NCBI RefSeq assembly: GCF_015350805.1
Contig: NZ_JADKSG010000001.1
Span: forward strand, 1,054,001-1,118,000
From: Herbiconiux sp. VKM Ac-1786
Lineage (GTDB): Bacteria; Actinomycetota; Actinomycetes; Actinomycetales; Microbacteriaceae
Reading direction: 5' to 3'
Length of the DNA: 64,000 nucleotides
Shown: piece after piece, positions 15,120 to 23,234 of the stretch
Position numbering within the stretch: the first letter of the stretch is position 1
How the letters are laid out: each line of letters begins with the position of its first letter
Made by a program: the position numbers and the translations under genes
The notes under the pieces: model-generated
What the model was told of the DNA's origin: nothing
The model's input: the letters and a program-made list of their open reading frames with translations, nothing else
Databases searched by the model: none

Positions 15120-16963
15120 GCCGACTGCGCTACCCGCTGGTGGCCGCGACTGTCGCTGTCGGAGCGGGTGCCGGCATCCTTGTCGCCACAGGTCTTCCCG
15201 CCGTCGCGCAGGGGCTGGTCGCGGTCTACGCGCTGGGGATCGCCGGCGTGGAACTGGTGCGGATGATCCGCCGGCTCCGGCAGGGGGTCGTCGGAGTCGA
15301 TGTTCTCGCCGTGATCGCGATCCTCTCCACCGTGCTCGTCGGCGAGTCCCTGGCCGCGCTGATCATCGTGCTGATGCTGACCGGAGGGGAGGCGCTCGAA
15401 GATTTTGCGCAATCGCGTGCAGAACGCGAGTTGAAGGCGTTGATGGACCGGGCGCCCCGAGTCGCCCATCGGATCGCTTACGGGTCCGCCGAGCCGACCA
15501 TCACCGACGTTCCGACCGATGACGTCGCGGTGGGGGATGTCCTGCTGGTCCGCCCGTCGGAGATCGTCCCGGTCGACGGTGTTCTCTCCGAAGAGACCGA
15601 GTCGGTGGATTTCGACGAGTCCTCACTGACCGGGGAGAGTCTCCCGGTCGAGCACCGCGGCGGTGACCTGGTGTTGAGCGGATCAATCAACGGATCCACG
15701 GCGGTGCAGATCGTCGCGAGCCGGGATGCCGCCCACAGCCAGTACCAGAGCATCGTCCTGCTCGTCACCGAAGCAGCCGCGCACCCGGCGCCGGTGGTGC
15801 GGCTTGCGGATCGCTTCGCGCTGCCCTTCACCGGGGTCGCGTTGCTGATCGGCGTCATCGCCTGGGCGCTCTCGGGCGACCCGGTGCGCTTCGCGGAGGT
15901 TCTCGTGCTGGCGACACCGTGCCCGCTGATCATTGCGGCTCCGATCGCGTTCATGGCCGGGATGAGCCGCAGCGCGAAGGCCGGCGTCATCGTGAAGGGC
16001 GGTGCCGTTCTCGAACGACTCGCCCGCATCCGCACCGTCGTGTTCGACAAGACAGGAACCCTCACCGAGGGACGCCCCACCATGACCCGAGTGCTCCCCG
16101 AGCCGGGGTACAGCGTGGATCGCCTCCTTCAGCTGGCCGCCTCGGCCGAGGAGTACTCAAGCCATGTGCTTGCAAGCTCGATCATCGCCGACGCCCGCGA
16201 CCGAGGGCTGGCACTGCTCCCGGCCGAGCGGGCGGAGGAGGTCGCCACTGCCGGCGTCGCAGCTGTCATCGCCGGTGCGGACGTGCGTGTAGGAAAGCTG
16301 TCCTTCGTGCGAGAGCGTGCCCCCCTCGCTGCTTCACCGAACCTCGAACCCGGTGAGCTCGCCATCTACATCTCCGTCGACGACCGCTTCGCCGGAGTGA
16401 TCGTCGCGCGCGACCGACTTCGCGACGACGCTCGCCGGACCATCGACCAGCTGACGCGGCGTGGCGCTCGACGGATCGTGATGCTCACCGGTGACGCGCA
16501 CGCGACAGCATCCTCCATCGCTCGGCTGGCCGGCATCATGGAGGTGCGGGCAGACTGCCTCCCCGCGGACAAGGTGGCGGCCGTGGCCGAGATCACCGAC
16601 CGGCCGGTCATGATGGTCGGGGACGGCGTGAACGATGCCCCGGTTCTGGCGGCCGCTGACGTGGGAATCGCGATGGGCGCGCGCGGGGCGACGGCGGCCA
16701 GCGACTCGGCGGATGTCGTCATCCTTGTCGATGACCTGTCGAAGACCGTGGATGCGGTCGTGATCGGTCAGGACAGTGTGCGGATCGCGTTGCAGAGCAT
16801 CTGGATCGGTGTCGTGCTGAGTGTGCTCTTGATGGTGATCGCCGCGACCGGTGTCATCCCGGCGGCCGTCGGCGCCGGGATCCAGGAGGCAGTGGATCTC
16901 GTCTGCATCCTGAACGCGCTCAGGGCGCTCCGGGGACGCGGTGACCGATCTCGAGCTCGTTGA
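15116..16963 (+). CDS. P-type metal-transporting ATPase (P1B-like)
   Basis: 615 residues from a GTG start. Transmembrane pairs lie near 8-45 and 58-90, the actuator LTGES at 171-175, and the TPC motif (ATPCPL) at 266-271. Phospho-Asp311 sits in DKTGT, and the hinge is MVGDGVNDAP. It lacks an N-terminal HMA metal-binding domain. The nucleotide-binding motif is SSHVLA rather than the usual HPL, which is odd for P1B pumps. A TPC motif fits transition-metal export, but specificity is unknown. Its role may parallel CtpF of the mycobacterial DosR regulon although the subtype differs. Confidence 0.92.
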   Translation: MSRLRYPLVAATVAVGAGAGILVATGLPAVAQGLVAVYALGIAGVELVRMIRRLRQGVVGVDVLAVIAILSTVLVGESLAALIIVLMLTGGEALEDFAQSRAERELKALMDRAPRVAHRIAYGSAEPTITDVPTDDVAVGDVLLVRPSEIVPVDGVLSEETESVDFDESSLTGESLPVEHRGGDLVLSGSINGSTAVQIVASRDAAHSQYQSIVLLVTEAAAHPAPVVRLADRFALPFTGVALLIGVIAWALSGDPVRFAEVLVLATPCPLIIAAPIAFMAGMSRSAKAGVIVKGGAVLERLARIRTVVFDKTGTLTEGRPTMTRVLPEPGYSVDRLLQLAASAEEYSSHVLASSIIADARDRGLALLPAERAEEVATAGVAAVIAGADVRVGKLSFVRERAPLAASPNLEPGELAIYISVDDRFAGVIVARDRLRDDARRTIDQLTRRGARRIVMLTGDAHATASSIARLAGIMEVRADCLPADKVAAVAEITDRPVMMVGDGVNDAPVLAAADVGIAMGARGATAASDSADVVILVDDLSKTVDAVVIGQDSVRIALQSIWIGVVLSVLLMVIAATGVIPAAVGAGIQEAVDLVCILNALRALRGRGDRSRAR

Positions 16964-17609
16964 CGACCGCGGCGACGTGGGGTTCGTTCCATGCGATGCG
17001 CTCGGCATGCCGCTTGGCCTGATGCGACGGCACGAACCCGGAGAGGGTGACGGTCCCGTCGGCGACGGTCACGTCGATCGGGCACCCATGCGTCAGCGCG
17101 CTGCGGCCGAGGCCGGCGTGGATGTGCTCCCGGATGCGCAAGGACGGTTCCCGGGGGGTGAGAGTGATCCGGTTGTCGATCCAGCGCACTCCGCGCATGT
17201 GACGGATGCTGCTTTCGGTGACGCGGCGTTGGAATTCCCAACGCACCTCGCCGGTGAGGATCACGTTGCCCTCATGCACCACCACACTGACGGCGCCGTC
17301 GGGGACGGTCGCGTTCCAGGCGAGTCGCTGCACGATCGCCTCCGCGAGCACGGTATCGGTCGGGGCGTGGTGCAGCGCCCGGATCTGGATGTCATTGGCT
17401 ACGGCCTGCACCCCGGTCACGCCGAGGGCCGCCGCTGTGGCGGCGCTGAGCTGCTGGAGGGTGGTGACGTCGCCGCTGAGGGTGACGACGCGGCCGCCGA
17501 CGCTGACGCCGATTTGGGTTTGCCACAAGCCGGGGATGGAGGCGAGCTCATCCTCGACCATCTGCTGGATCGCGGTGTCGGTGGGCACTTTGCCCTGCAC
17601 GTATGTCAC
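16920..17609 (-). CDS. Triple BON-domain protein
   Basis: 229 residues with three BON domains in order: IGVSVGGRVVTLSGDVTTLQQ ... VQAVANDIQI; VSVVVHEGNVILTGEVRWEFQRR ... VRWIDNRITL; and IDVTVADGTVTLSGFVPSHQAK ... VAAVVNELEI. No signal peptide. It is the last gene of an operon whose first gene is the PNPOx-fold protein at 18753, joined by ATGA overlaps. Its 3' end overlaps the P-type ATPase gene tail to tail by 44 nt. Confidence 0.92.
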   Translation of the reverse strand: MTYVQGKVPTDTAIQQMVEDELASIPGLWQTQIGVSVGGRVVTLSGDVTTLQQLSAATAAALGVTGVQAVANDIQIRALHHAPTDTVLAEAIVQRLAWNATVPDGAVSVVVHEGNVILTGEVRWEFQRRVTESSIRHMRGVRWIDNRITLTPREPSLRIREHIHAGLGRSALTHGCPIDVTVADGTVTLSGFVPSHQAKRHAERIAWNEPHVAAVVNELEIGHRVPGAP

Positions 17610-18298
17610 GGCTGGACCTGCGTCGCGTGGGTGTGGATGATGAGGTTGTTGCGCACCTCCGTGATGTGGGGTGAACCCCAGGCGGCGAGTTCGGCCTGGT
17701 GCTTGGCGTCATAGCTGCGCACCTCCCCGGTGAGTATGGCGGTGGTGCCGTCGACGTGGACGTGGATGGCTTCGGCGTCGGTCAGCGCGTTTCGTTCGAG
17801 AGCAGCGGTGATCCGTGTACGGGTGTCAGCCGCTGAGGCGCGGGGTGCGAGGGTGATGCGGTTGTCGACCCACTGCACGCCTTTGAGTGCCGCGATCTCC
17901 CGTTCGGCCCCTCGCCTGGTGGTGTCCCAGCTCACCTGCCCCGTGAGTACGACACCGCCGTCGTGCACCTCGGCATCGATCTCGCCGGTCGGGATGCGCG
18001 ACGACCAGGTGAGGGCCTGTGCGACGGCGGCGGCGATCTCGGTGTCGGTGGGGGTGTCGTGGGAGCCGCGCACGGTGATTTCGTTGGCGACGGCCTGAAC
18101 GCCCCGCATCCGTAGCACGGCTTTGGCGGCGGTGTGCCGGTGCCAGTAGTAGGGCACCTCGCCGGTGAGCGTAACGGCGCCGTCTGTGACGGCCACGCCG
18201 ATAGCGGGTGCATCCACGCCTGCTGTCCAGATGAGTTCGTCTTCGACGAGTTCCTTGATCCGCGCGTCGGTGAGCCCGGCCGCCTCGGTGATGGTCAT
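17606..18298 (-). CDS. Triple BON-domain protein
   Basis: 230 residues with three BON domains (IGVAVTDGAVTLTGEVPYYWHRH; IDAEVHDGGVVLTGQVSWDTTRR; IHVHVDGTTAILTGEVRSYDAKH). The start MTITEAAGLT at 18298 overlaps the preceding PNPOx gene stop (ATGA), and its own stop overlaps the next BON gene. The pattern HTAAKAVLRMRGVQAVANEITV closely matches the other island BON proteins, indicating local duplication. Confidence 0.92.
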   Translation of the reverse strand: MTITEAAGLTDARIKELVEDELIWTAGVDAPAIGVAVTDGAVTLTGEVPYYWHRHTAAKAVLRMRGVQAVANEITVRGSHDTPTDTEIAAAVAQALTWSSRIPTGEIDAEVHDGGVVLTGQVSWDTTRRGAEREIAALKGVQWVDNRITLAPRASAADTRTRITAALERNALTDAEAIHVHVDGTTAILTGEVRSYDAKHQAELAAWGSPHITEVRNNLIIHTHATQVQP

Positions 18299-18753
18299 GA
18301 GTGGTCCTTTCTGGTGCGGTGGTCGGGTTGAGTGGTGAAGCGCACGCCGGTGATCGTGACCGGGGTGATGACGAAGTAGTTCCACTTCGTCGAACGGGTG
18401 AAGGTGTGCAGTTCGTCGACACCGGAGGTCTGGATGTCGGTGTCGATACTGAGCCGCCGTGCGGTGCCTCGGAGCACGACGCTCCAGCGCTGCCGGTTCT
18501 CGGTGCCGTCGGTCTCGAAGGCGACACCGGGCCTCTCGGTGAGGCGGACGATCTTCGTTCCTGGCGCGCTGCGGAAGTAGACGAGTCGGTCGGTCACGAG
18601 GTGGTTGATCGGGAAGATGTCGGCACCCTGGTCGTCACTGACGGCGAGGCGTCCGAGTTCGGTGGTGGCCAGTAGGCGCCAGCATTCCTCCGGGTCGAGG
18701 GTCTCGACCACATCCTCGGCGTGGATCTCGTGCGGTCGGGTCGTCCAGTTCAT
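18295..18753 (-). CDS. Pyridoxamine 5'-phosphate oxidase-fold protein
   Basis: 152 residues. The split-barrel core ECWRLLATTELGRLAVSDDQGADIFPINHLVTDRLVYFRSAPGTK is typical of PNPOx-like flavin or F420-binding proteins, where SAPGTK-type loops contact the cofactor phosphate. It may reduce or bind quinones, haem or F420-linked substrates. First gene of the PNPOx-BON-BON operon, with a box 25 nt upstream of the ATG. Confidence 0.88.
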   Translation of the reverse strand: MNWTTRPHEIHAEDVVETLDPEECWRLLATTELGRLAVSDDQGADIFPINHLVTDRLVYFRSAPGTKIVRLTERPGVAFETDGTENRQRWSVVLRGTARRLSIDTDIQTSGVDELHTFTRSTKWNYFVITPVTITGVRFTTQPDHRTRKDHS

Positions 18754-18778
18754 TTCGTGACTCCAGGATTCGATGGCT

Positions 18779-18792
18779 TTGACTAAGGTCGT
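18779..18792 (-). promoter_or_regulatory. DosR-like box before PNPOx operon
   Basis: TTGACTAAGGTCGT, with only the inner GAC/GTC arms conserved. It is 25 nt from the ATG at 18753. It matches the box at 21196 in its core GACTAAGGTC. Confidence 0.6.
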
Positions 18793-18813
18793 GAGCGGCG
18801 CACCGGCGCACGA

Positions 18814-19236
18814 TCAGTAGCGGTCCGGTTCCGGTGCACGCTGGAAGGCACGACCGCTCAGGTGGACGGGGCGGATGCGCACCCAGCGGTACTTGAGGGT
18901 GGGCAGGAACGGTACGAGCGGAAGCGAGTCGGCCTCGTCGATCTCACTCTGATGCTGCAGTTCCTCGGCAGTTCCTTTCACCACGACGCTGTAGGCGGCG
19001 CTGTCGTCGACATGATCGATCTCGAAGAGGACGTCGGGATGGATGGTCAACTCGATCAGTTTCGTGCCGGGGGCAGTGCGGATGCACAGGGTTCTATCGG
19101 TGACGACATAGTTCACGGGGAAGATGTCGATCTCGTCCGCCGCCTTGACCACGAGGCGCCCGAGCGTGTTGTCCGCGAGCTTCTGCCAGCACTCCTGCTC
19201 ACTCAGTACCTGCACGACGTCGATGATGTCGTCCAT
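18814..19236 (-). CDS. Pyridoxamine 5'-phosphate oxidase-fold protein, second copy
   Basis: 140 residues. It is homologous to its downstream neighbour: ECWQKLADNTLGRLVVKAADEIDIFPVNYVVTDRTLCIRTAPGTKLIEL. The start MDDIID at 19236 follows AAGGGAAC. The box at 19294 is 57 nt upstream and lies inside the 3' end of the flavodoxin gene. It probably binds a flavin or F420. Confidence 0.88.
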   Translation of the reverse strand: MDDIIDVVQVLSEQECWQKLADNTLGRLVVKAADEIDIFPVNYVVTDRTLCIRTAPGTKLIELTIHPDVLFEIDHVDDSAAYSVVVKGTAEELQHQSEIDEADSLPLVPFLPTLKYRWVRIRPVHLSGRAFQRAPEPDRY

Positions 19237-19267
19237 TGCAGTTGTTCCCTTCTTCCGTGAGTACCAG

Positions 19268-19894
19268 TCAAAGGGCAGGGGCATCCGAACTACGGGTCTT
19301 TGGTCCCACGCCCTTATCGGCGGCGAGTTGTCGCTCACGGAGCAGGTTGAGGTGCCCGGCAAGCTGAGCTCCCCAGTCGGCGGCTTCAGAGAGTTGCCCC
19401 TCGACCAGCCTGTGGCCGGCGTCGATCAGGAAATCGCGCGGGGCGACGAGGGGCAGGTAACCGGCGGCGCGGATGTCGCGTACGATGCGACGGGCGGCCG
19501 AGCCGGTGAAGAGCCGTGGGGCTTTGGCGCTCCGCGTCGAGAAGGCGGCGAAATGTTGCGGCCGTGACGCCCTCGGGAGGGAGCGCAGCATCTCCCGCAG
19601 TCCGCGGGTGACATCGGGCCATTCGAACACCAGGGCGGCGTCGCTGCGATCGGCGACCTTCCGGGCTTCTTCTCGTGTCGCCTCTGAGCTGAGCCCGAAC
19701 ACGTGGGTCGGACCTCCGGCGACGAAGAGGTCGGTGTGCATGATCTCGGTAGGGTCTGCGTTGGCGCTGTTCACGATGGTGATGTCGGCGAAGGGGCGGA
19801 GCTGGTCGGCGATGGTCTCGGCGACCTGGCGAGTGGCACCGAACATGGACTCGTAGACGATGGTCACTCGTGCACGTGGAGATGCCTCGTTCAT
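19268..19894 (-). CDS. Flavodoxin-like protein
   Basis: 208 residues. It has VTIVYESMFGATRQVAETIADQL (FMN phosphate loop) and DLFVAGGPTHVFGLSSEATR. It is a paralogue of the gene at 3251. The C-terminal tail of about 25 residues is charged and also encodes the box of the next gene. The start at 19894 overlaps the hydrolase stop (ATGA), so it is the third gene of a BON-hydrolase-flavodoxin operon. Confidence 0.87.
   Translation of the reverse strand: MNEASPRARVTIVYESMFGATRQVAETIADQLRPFADITIVNSANADPTEIMHTDLFVAGGPTHVFGLSSEATREEARKVADRSDAALVFEWPDVTRGLREMLRSLPRASRPQHFAAFSTRSAKAPRLFTGSAARRIVRDIRAAGYLPLVAPRDFLIDAGHRLVEGQLSEAADWGAQLAGHLNLLRERQLAADKGVGPKTRSSDAPAL
19294..19307 (-). promoter_or_regulatory. 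DosR-like box inside flavodoxin coding end
   Basis: GGGTCTTTGGTCCC lies in the last codons of the flavodoxin gene, 57 nt before the PNPOx ATG at 19236. It would create an internal promoter for that gene. Confidence 0.68.
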
Positions 19895-20478
19895 GTGATC
19901 TCCTGTCGGCGTTGTGAGAGAGCGGCGTCGAACCAGACGAGTGCGCGGCGCATCGACTGGTCCACGTCGTCCCACGTCAGTGTCGTGCCGAGCGTCGGGG
20001 TGCACTCCAGCACCCTCGAGCCGGCACGGTCGACATCGTCGTCGCTGGCGCTGACGACTCCGGGCAGCGCGCACGTGGCGATCGCCGTCACGTCCTGATG
20101 GTCGCTCGCGGGAAGGGCTGCCGGTGCCGCCGCGCCGATGGCGAAGACGCAGAGTCCGGTCTGGCCGCGCCGGCGGCTGTCCTCGAGAACGGACGCGAGG
20201 CGGCGAACGAGGTGCGCGTGAACTGCGTCCGGGCTGACGGTCGTCTCTTCCGGGGTGAGCAGGTCGACCGAGAGCGTGCTGTACCCGTGTTGATGGGCTG
20301 GGGTGCACAGGTGTTCGTCGTTCCGGCCGAAGCGCGAGAAGGCGGTCGGGTAGGCGATGACGATCAGGCCCCTGGCGTCCGGTTCCGTGTGCAACCGCCC
20401 CTGGATGGCCTCGTCTCCCGGATACACCACGTCCGTTCCCCCGGTCGGCAGGTGAGTGATGGGAGGGTGCATGGTCAT
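19891..20478 (-). CDS. Alpha/beta hydrolase of dienelactone-hydrolase type, nucleophile altered
   Basis: 195 residues. The opening (GRLHTEPDARGLIVIAYPTAFSR) and the order of strands match small alpha/beta hydrolases found beside USP/flavodoxin genes. The nucleophile elbow reads FAIGAAAPAAL and lacks the Ser or Cys of G-x-S-x-G. It may therefore be catalytically dead or a binding protein. The ATGA overlap with the BON gene upstream and the flavodoxin downstream shows one operon. Confidence 0.65.
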   Translation of the reverse strand: MTMHPPITHLPTGGTDVVYPGDEAIQGRLHTEPDARGLIVIAYPTAFSRFGRNDEHLCTPAHQHGYSTLSVDLLTPEETTVSPDAVHAHLVRRLASVLEDSRRRGQTGLCVFAIGAAAPAALPASDHQDVTAIATCALPGVVSASDDDVDRAGSRVLECTPTLGTTLTWDDVDQSMRRALVWFDAALSQRRQEIT

Positions 20479-21161
20479 CGCAGTCCTTTGGCGTCGACGT
20501 CGATCTGGTTGTCGACGTGCTGCACGTGGGGTGAGTTCCAGGCGGTCCGTTCGGCTTCGCGTCGTTCCTCGTACGAGCGCACGGTACCGGTGAGGCGGAC
20601 GGTGGTGTCGCTGACGGCGACGGTGATGTTATGGGCGTCGATGAGAGCGTCCCGGCGGAGGGCGTTGCGGATCCGGGTCCCGGCATCCACTGCCGACACA
20701 CGCCGCGACAGTTCGATGCGGTTGTCCACGAGACGGACGGACTGGACGTCCTGCACGGCCTTGCGGGCGGCGCGACGCTGGTAGTCCGAGTCGACGGTGC
20801 CGGTGAGGATCACGGTCCCGTCGTGGACGGTCACGGCGACTGACCCGGTGGGCAGGGTGGTCGTCCAGGTCAGGACCTCGTTGACATGGCGGGCGATCTC
20901 TTCATCGCTGGCGGATGCTTCTGCGGAGCCGTGGACAGTGATTTCGTTCGCCACGGTGCGGACGCCATCGACTCGAAGTGCCGCCTTCTCTGCGGCGATT
21001 CGCTCTGGCAGGGAGGCGACCTCACCGGCGAGGGTGACAACGCCGCCTAGGACGGCGACACCGATGGTCGCGGGGTGGATGCCAGGGGTCCAGTCGAGTT
21101 CGTCGATGACGGACTGCTGGAGGCCCCGGTCGGTGGGGGTGAGAACAGGTGAAGTAGCCAT
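20475..21161 (-). CDS. Triple BON-domain protein
   Basis: 228 residues with three BON domains (IGVAVLGGVVTLAGEVASLPER; VAVTVHDGTVILTGTVDSDYQRR; ITVAVSDTTVRLTGTVRSYEER). The start MATSPVLTP at 21161 has a box ending 34 nt upstream. It is the first gene of the operon running leftward through the hydrolase and flavodoxin. Confidence 0.92.
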   Translation of the reverse strand: MATSPVLTPTDRGLQQSVIDELDWTPGIHPATIGVAVLGGVVTLAGEVASLPERIAAEKAALRVDGVRTVANEITVHGSAEASASDEEIARHVNEVLTWTTTLPTGSVAVTVHDGTVILTGTVDSDYQRRAARKAVQDVQSVRLVDNRIELSRRVSAVDAGTRIRNALRRDALIDAHNITVAVSDTTVRLTGTVRSYEERREAERTAWNSPHVQHVDNQIDVDAKGLR

Positions 21162-21195
21162 AACCCGATCCTGCGTCCCGGTACACCGGCACACA

Positions 21196-21209
21196 GTGAC
21201 TAAGGTCCA
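21196..21209 (-). promoter_or_regulatory. DosR-like box before BON operon
   Basis: GTGACTAAGGTCCA, 34 nt from the ATG at 21161. It forms a pair with the box at 21249, 53 bp away, for divergent transcription. Confidence 0.7.
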
Positions 21210-21248
21210 TCGAGACCAGACCGCTCACTTCGGCAGGAGAAAGTCATG

Positions 21249-21262
21249 GGACCTTGGTCAGT
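21249..21262 (+). promoter_or_regulatory. DosR-like box before rightward operon
   Basis: GGGACCTTGGTCAG, nearly identical to the hsp20 box. It ends 58 nt before the ATG at 21321. Confidence 0.75.
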
Positions 21263-21320
21263 TCTTGCGGCGTAGCGAGGCAAGACGCTGTGGGAAACGA
21301 ACCCGACAGAAGGGGAAGCG

Positions 21321-21884
21321 ATGACGTCTTCGGCTCTGCTCACTCTCGAGCTCGACAATGCGCGAATCGCTGACGCCTTTCGGGGCATCGCCGAAGCCGC
21401 ACCTGGTACTGCTAGTGGAACGGTTGACTACGTTCCCGGTGGTGCGGTCATCGAGGCCCGTGCGCCATTGGGCACAATCGCGATAATGTGCGCTCCCGAT
21501 GCCCTCTCTGAGGACGTGGCGGTCAACATCGCCGCGGCGCTTGCTGCGGGAAACCGGGTCGCGGTCGGGCTCATCGACGCGCCTGACAGGGTGTTGACCA
21601 GCGTGCTCGCGACGCTCACGGGCGGTCTCGACCACGATGAGTTCTGGATTCTCGGCAGCGACCGGCGTAGCTGGCAGCAGCTCGGATTCGGCTACGTGAT
21701 CGTCGCGATCTCCTCCGCCGGGGTGCGCGTCGGCGAGAGCCCCCGGCAGCCTCATCTCCGCACGGCACCGCTTGACCTTATCCGCCGTTATACCCGTGTG
21801 CACCGCTTCGGAGTCAGCATCGACACGTGCGTCGTCAGCCGCCTGCCCGCGACTGAGCACTCGACGAAGGGAACCCGCTCATGA
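21321..21884 (+). CDS. Protein of unknown function with weak aldehyde-dehydrogenase likeness
   Basis: 187 residues. The segment RAPLGTIAIMCAPDALSEDVAVNIAAALAAGNRVAVGL recalls the aldehyde dehydrogenase N-terminal Rossmann core (P-L-G-V-V ... ALAAGN-x-V-x-L), but the catalytic Cys/Glu half is absent. It may be a shortened dehydrogenase-derived protein or an unrelated fold. First gene of a three-gene operon with a USP and a membrane protein (ATGA overlaps). Confidence 0.6.
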   Translation: MTSSALLTLELDNARIADAFRGIAEAAPGTASGTVDYVPGGAVIEARAPLGTIAIMCAPDALSEDVAVNIAAALAAGNRVAVGLIDAPDRVLTSVLATLTGGLDHDEFWILGSDRRSWQQLGFGYVIVAISSAGVRVGESPRQPHLRTAPLDLIRRYTRVHRFGVSIDTCVVSRLPATEHSTKGTRS

Positions 21885-22780
21885 CCATCCGAACGATCAT
21901 CGCCGTTGACGAAGGCCCGGCAGGGGACGCCGCTCTCGCCTGGGCTACACGTCGCGCCCAGTGGGTCAAAGACCCGCTGCTGCTCGTCCATGTCGTCGAC
22001 GAGAGCACCTTGGTCCCCGGCAAGGTCCTCGACCCGGCCCGATTCGGACGCGCCGGAGCGCTCCTCGACGCAGCGGCCGAGCAGCTGCGGGGCACCGTGC
22101 CCGGCATCGATGTGCGCACTGAAGTCATTTCGGGGGACGTGGTGCCGTCGCTGATCGCCCTGACTGCTGCAGACGCGCTCCTGGTCATCGGCGAGAACAC
22201 CCGAGGATCCGTCCGCTCGTCAATCGGCTGGTCCGCCGGAGTGCGGGTGGCGGCGCATGCGACCGGGCCGGTGGCCGTTGTCCCTGCCGAGGTGACCGAG
22301 GACCGCCGCGGGGTCGTGGTCGGTGTCGACGACACCGACCAGTGCCTGGACGTGGCCGAGATCGCCGCTTTGGAGGCGCTGGCGACCGGTCAGCCCCTGC
22401 AGGTCGTGCATGCGTGGATGGCGCCGAACATGTGGCTCGACACGTTCCCTCTTGACGAGGAATTCATGGCGTTCCTCGCCGAGCCTCACCAGCGGTTGCT
22501 CGACGACATCGTCGGCGTGCTCCGCGGCCGCCACCCATCACTCGATGTCACCGGCCGCGCCGTTCATGGCATTCCCGCGCAGTGCATCCTCGATGCAGAT
22601 CCCCTTCCCGCCCTCGTCGTGGTCGGAACCCGCGGGAAGTCACTGTTCCAACGGCTGCGCCTCGGATCCGTGAGCCGCGATCTGCTCCTCAACCTCGACG
22701 TGCCCGCCATCGTCGTTCCCACCGCGACCGTCATCACCACGCGCGAGTCCGCCGCAGACACAGCAAGGGCTGGATCATGA
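21881..22780 (+). CDS. Universal stress protein, two USP domains
   Basis: 299 residues. Domain 1 starts MTIRTIIAVDEGPAGDAAL; domain 2 starts GVVVGVDDTDQCLDVAE and ends VVVGTRGKSLFQRLRLGSVSRDLL with the ATP-binding motif. It overlaps the genes on both sides by ATGA. Confidence 0.94.
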   Translation: MTIRTIIAVDEGPAGDAALAWATRRAQWVKDPLLLVHVVDESTLVPGKVLDPARFGRAGALLDAAAEQLRGTVPGIDVRTEVISGDVVPSLIALTAADALLVIGENTRGSVRSSIGWSAGVRVAAHATGPVAVVPAEVTEDRRGVVVGVDDTDQCLDVAEIAALEALATGQPLQVVHAWMAPNMWLDTFPLDEEFMAFLAEPHQRLLDDIVGVLRGRHPSLDVTGRAVHGIPAQCILDADPLPALVVVGTRGKSLFQRLRLGSVSRDLLLNLDVPAIVVPTATVITTRESAADTARAGS

Positions 22781-23232
22781 TCCCGTCGCGATGGAACCGG
22801 GCCCTCACCGGGCTGCTGCTCGGCCTCGTCGGCATCACCGCTGCCGCTGGAGGTGCCGCCCTGGTCGCCGGCGAGATCACCGGCGATCCGAACGGCCTGT
22901 TCGTCCCCGACTCGTCGTACCTCGAAGGCACCCCGTTCGCCTCGTACGTGGTGCCGGGGCTTCTGCTGGCGATCGTCGTCGGCGGTGTTCAGCTCGCCGC
23001 GCTGGCCGTGCTGGTGCGCAGGCCGGCGCTCGCCCCGGCGGCGACGTCGATGGCCGCGTACACGATCCTGATCTGGATCTTCGTGCAGATGATCATCATC
23101 CCCTTCAGCCCACTCCAGCTCGCCTACTTCCTCGCCGGCCTCGCCGAACTCGGCCTCGTCATCGTCGCCGCCGGGGTGCTGACGGCAGAGAATCCGAGGG
23201 TCGACGTGCGTTCACGGGTGGATGCTCGCTGA
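22777..23232 (+). CDS. Four-helix membrane protein
   Basis: 151 residues with four hydrophobic helices (ALTGLLLGLVGITAAAGGAALVAG; YVVPGLLLAIVVGGVQLAALAVLV; AYTILIWIFVQMIIIPF; LAYFLAGLAELGLVIVAAGVL). Last gene of the operon under the box at 21249. It is convergent with the regulator gene, 2 nt apart. Function unknown. Confidence 0.8.
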   Translation: MIPSRWNRALTGLLLGLVGITAAAGGAALVAGEITGDPNGLFVPDSSYLEGTPFASYVVPGLLLAIVVGGVQLAALAVLVRRPALAPAATSMAAYTILIWIFVQMIIIPFSPLQLAYFLAGLAELGLVIVAAGVLTAENPRVDVRSRVDAR

Positions 23233-23234
23233 GC

